From positions 1 to 8,211 of the forward strand of contig CACWUI010000051.1 in the NCBI GenBank assembly GCA_902764045.1: a stretch of DNA of 8,211 bases, given 5' to 3'. The notes below the pieces were generated by a model. It saw only the letters and a program-made list of their open reading frames with translations. It ran no database searches and was not told where the DNA came from. This DNA comes from an uncultured Lachnospiraceae bacterium. GTDB lineage: Bacteria > Bacillota > Clostridia > Lachnospirales > Lachnospiraceae. How positions within the stretch are numbered: position 1 is the first letter of the stretch; every line of letters starts with the position of its first letter. Shown one piece after another: positions 6,619-8,211 of this stretch. The translations under genes were made by a program, and so were the position numbers.

Positions 6619-8104
6619 TTCCATCGACACATCTGAATCCGAAAAAAAGTCTTCAGGATTTTTACTGATTCTGAAGCGTTTTTTTCGTAGCTTTGCATTC
6701 AGGATCTTCGTATATCTGATGATCTTTGCCATAGTGCCGGCTACGGTGATGAATCTTCTGGATAATTATTATTTCGGAAACATCATTTCGGATACGGAAA
6801 TCGAGGCGGTGGGGCTTCAGACCGCCGTTATTGCCGATGAGATGAAGAGTTATGAGTCCCTGCACGATGCTGCTGCCTCCGGGCAATTTGCGGTCTATAC
6901 CCATTTTGCATCCATCAATGAGCTTCGTATAAGGATACTTGACAACGGGTACCGTATCGTCCTTGATACCTACGGCTTTGATACCGGAAAGACCCTTATA
7001 AACGAAAGCGCTTTAAAGGCGGTGGGATCAGGCGCCGGGGTTTCCGCATATACCAGAAACAATACCATAGTGGAGAGTGCCGCACAGCTTACCAACAACA
7101 AAGGTGAGGCTGTCGGTGTTATTCTCATGGGACGGAACATGTCTAAGATAAATGCTTCCATTGAAGACGTCCACCGCAATTCCACCCTTATTACCGTGGT
7201 CATCTGCCTTTCCCTGGCGGTTTTTGCGGGATTTCTGGCATTTAAGTTTAACAACAGGTACAGAGCCCTGAAGGAATCCGTGGATGATATCGCCGCCGGA
7301 AAGACGGATAACAGGTTAAAGGTGGGGGGATACACGGAGTACGAGGATTTCTCCATACAGTTTAATGATATTCTGGATAATGCCAGCGAGCTTGATAAGT
7401 CCCGTGAGGAGTTCGTGTCAAACGTATCCCATGAGCTGAAGACCCCCATGACATCCATAAAGCTTCTGGCGGATTCCCTTCTTGCCAATCCCGACACCCC
7501 TGTGGAGGTTTACAGGGAATTCATGCAGGATATAGCTAATGAGATAGACAGGGAGAACGGTATCATAGAAGACCTGCTCTCACTGGTCCGCATGGACAAT
7601 TCAGTGGCAAACCTAAACTTAAGCTTTGTAAATATAAACGACCTTATTGAGAAGGTTATGAAAAAACTTACTCCCATTGCCGACAGAAAGTCCATCGAGC
7701 TGGTGTTTGAGAGTATAAGACCCGTTGAGGCAGAAGTTGACGAGATCAAGATCACCCAGGTGGTGACCAACCTTATCGAGAATGCCATCAAGTACAATAA
7801 CGAGCACGGCTTTGTGCATGTTTCCCTTAATGCGGACTACGAATACTTTTATCTCAGAGTTGAGGACAACGGCTTCGGCATCCCGGAGGAGGATCAGAAA
7901 AACGTATTCCAGAGATTTTACCGCGTGGATAAGGCAAGATCCAGGGAGACGGGAGGAACGGGGCTTGGTCTTTCGATAGTCAAGACCATTGTCCTTATGC
8001 ACAACGGTCAGATAAGGCTATACAGCGAGCCGGAAAGCGATGCGGGCGGAGACGGGACCACGGTATTTACCGTAAAGATACCTTTAAAGAACAAAACGGT
8101 CTAA
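6611..8104 (+). CDS. HAMP-domain sensor histidine kinase
   Basis: This 497-residue membrane kinase senses an envelope or external signal and phosphorylates the preceding regulator. It has a cytoplasmic basic N-terminus, a membrane helix at about 30-50, an extracytoplasmic region of about 140 residues that could be a Cache/PAS-like sensor (ILDNGYRIVLDT and a GVILMGRNMSKI strand before the second helix), a second membrane helix at about 192-212, and a HAMP domain at about 213-265. The kinase core is complete: H box SHELKTP with His274, N box NLIENAIKYN (387-396), G1 box DNGFGI (419-424), F box FQRFYRVD (433-440) and G2 box GGTGLGLSI (448-456). The ATG at 6611 lies inside the end of the regulator gene (ATGCCTAA), and AGGA at 6597-6600 is 10 nt away. 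Unlike canonical WalK, no cytoplasmic PAS domain lies between HAMP and the H box. Confidence 0.95.
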   Translation: MPNSIDTSESEKKSSGFLLILKRFFRSFAFRIFVYLMIFAIVPATVMNLLDNYYFGNIISDTEIEAVGLQTAVIADEMKSYESLHDAAASGQFAVYTHFASINELRIRILDNGYRIVLDTYGFDTGKTLINESALKAVGSGAGVSAYTRNNTIVESAAQLTNNKGEAVGVILMGRNMSKINASIEDVHRNSTLITVVICLSLAVFAGFLAFKFNNRYRALKESVDDIAAGKTDNRLKVGGYTEYEDFSIQFNDILDNASELDKSREEFVSNVSHELKTPMTSIKLLADSLLANPDTPVEVYREFMQDIANEIDRENGIIEDLLSLVRMDNSVANLNLSFVNINDLIEKVMKKLTPIADRKSIELVFESIRPVEAEVDEIKITQVVTNLIENAIKYNNEHGFVHVSLNADYEYFYLRVEDNGFGIPEEDQKNVFQRFYRVDKARSRETGGTGLGLSIVKTIVLMHNGQIRLYSEPESDAGGDGTTVFTVKIPLKNKTV

Positions 8105-8118
8105 CAGGATGTTTTAAA

Positions 8119-8211
8119 ATGAAGATCAGGTCAGGGAAAAACTTAATACTTATACCTGGTGTGTGCAGTGTCGTTCTTACGGCCTGCGGCAAGGGCGGGA
8201 ACGATACATAC
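8119..8211 (+). CDS. Lipoprotein, N-terminal fragment (cut by window edge)
   Basis: The frame runs from ATG at 8119 to the window end with no stop (31 residues seen). It begins with a basic stretch (MKIRSGK), then a hydrophobic core (LILIPGVCSVV) and a lipobox LTAC with the lipidated Cys23 followed by Gly-Lys-Gly-Gly. This is a typical signal peptidase II export signal, so the mature protein would be anchored on the outer face of the membrane. AGGA at 8106-8109 is 9 nt upstream. The start is 14 bp after the kinase stop, so it is most likely cotranscribed and may act in the same signalling module. The functional domain lies outside the window, so no function can be given. Confidence 0.75.
   Translation, partial: MKIRSGKNLILIPGVCSVVLTACGKGGNDTY

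Noticed and set aside
6970..7497. A 175-codon open frame on the minus strand opposite the histidine kinase
   Set aside because: It runs antisense to the HAMP and H-box region of a complete kinase and shows no motif of its own.

Overview
The window looks like a chromosomal segment from a Gram-positive anaerobe of the Clostridia, most likely the Lachnospiraceae. This rests on Firmicute-type YfhO and ComEA proteins, strong AGGAGG-type ribosome binding sites, WalRK/PhoPR-like two-component genes and a mixed GTG/TTG/ATG start usage. The genus cannot be fixed from the sequence alone. There is no rRNA, tRNA, CRISPR array, transposase or phage gene, and coding density is high.

Layout. (1) Positions 1-1029, plus strand: the 3' part of an arylsulfotransferase-like beta-propeller gene, cut by the left edge. 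(2) Positions 1030-1201: a convergent intergenic gap with two palindromic elements that share a GG[G/T]GACGGTT core and look like REP-type repeats. (3) Positions 5124 down to 1202, minus strand: a two-gene operon, yfhO (large polytopic membrane protein) then argH (argininosuccinate lyase), whose junction is a 2-bp gap or a 4-bp overlap depending on the argH start. (4) Positions 5125-5287: a divergent control region with one good sigma-A-type promoter on each strand, several perfect dyads, and a hairpin that buries the ribosome binding site of the next gene. (5) Positions 5288-8211, plus strand: a tight cluster of comEA (DNA receptor), an OmpR-family response regulator, a HAMP sensor histidine kinase and the start of a lipoprotein gene cut by the right edge.

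How the genes may work together. The plus-strand cluster reads as one transcription unit: an envelope-anchored DNA-binding protein, a complete two-component system whose kinase start codon lies inside the regulator gene, and an exported lipoprotein 14 bp after the kinase. This suggests an envelope-sensing module with comEA under the same promoter. The minus-strand operon pairs an envelope-glycosylation-type membrane protein with the last step of arginine synthesis. That is an unusual pairing and may reflect only local gene order.

No clearly novel multi-gene system is visible. The most interesting signals are the RBS-sequestering hairpin with a GNRA tetraloop ahead of comEA, the dyads in the divergent promoter region, the palindromic repeats at the convergent junction, and the apparent loss of one active-site histidine in the arylsulfotransferase-like protein.
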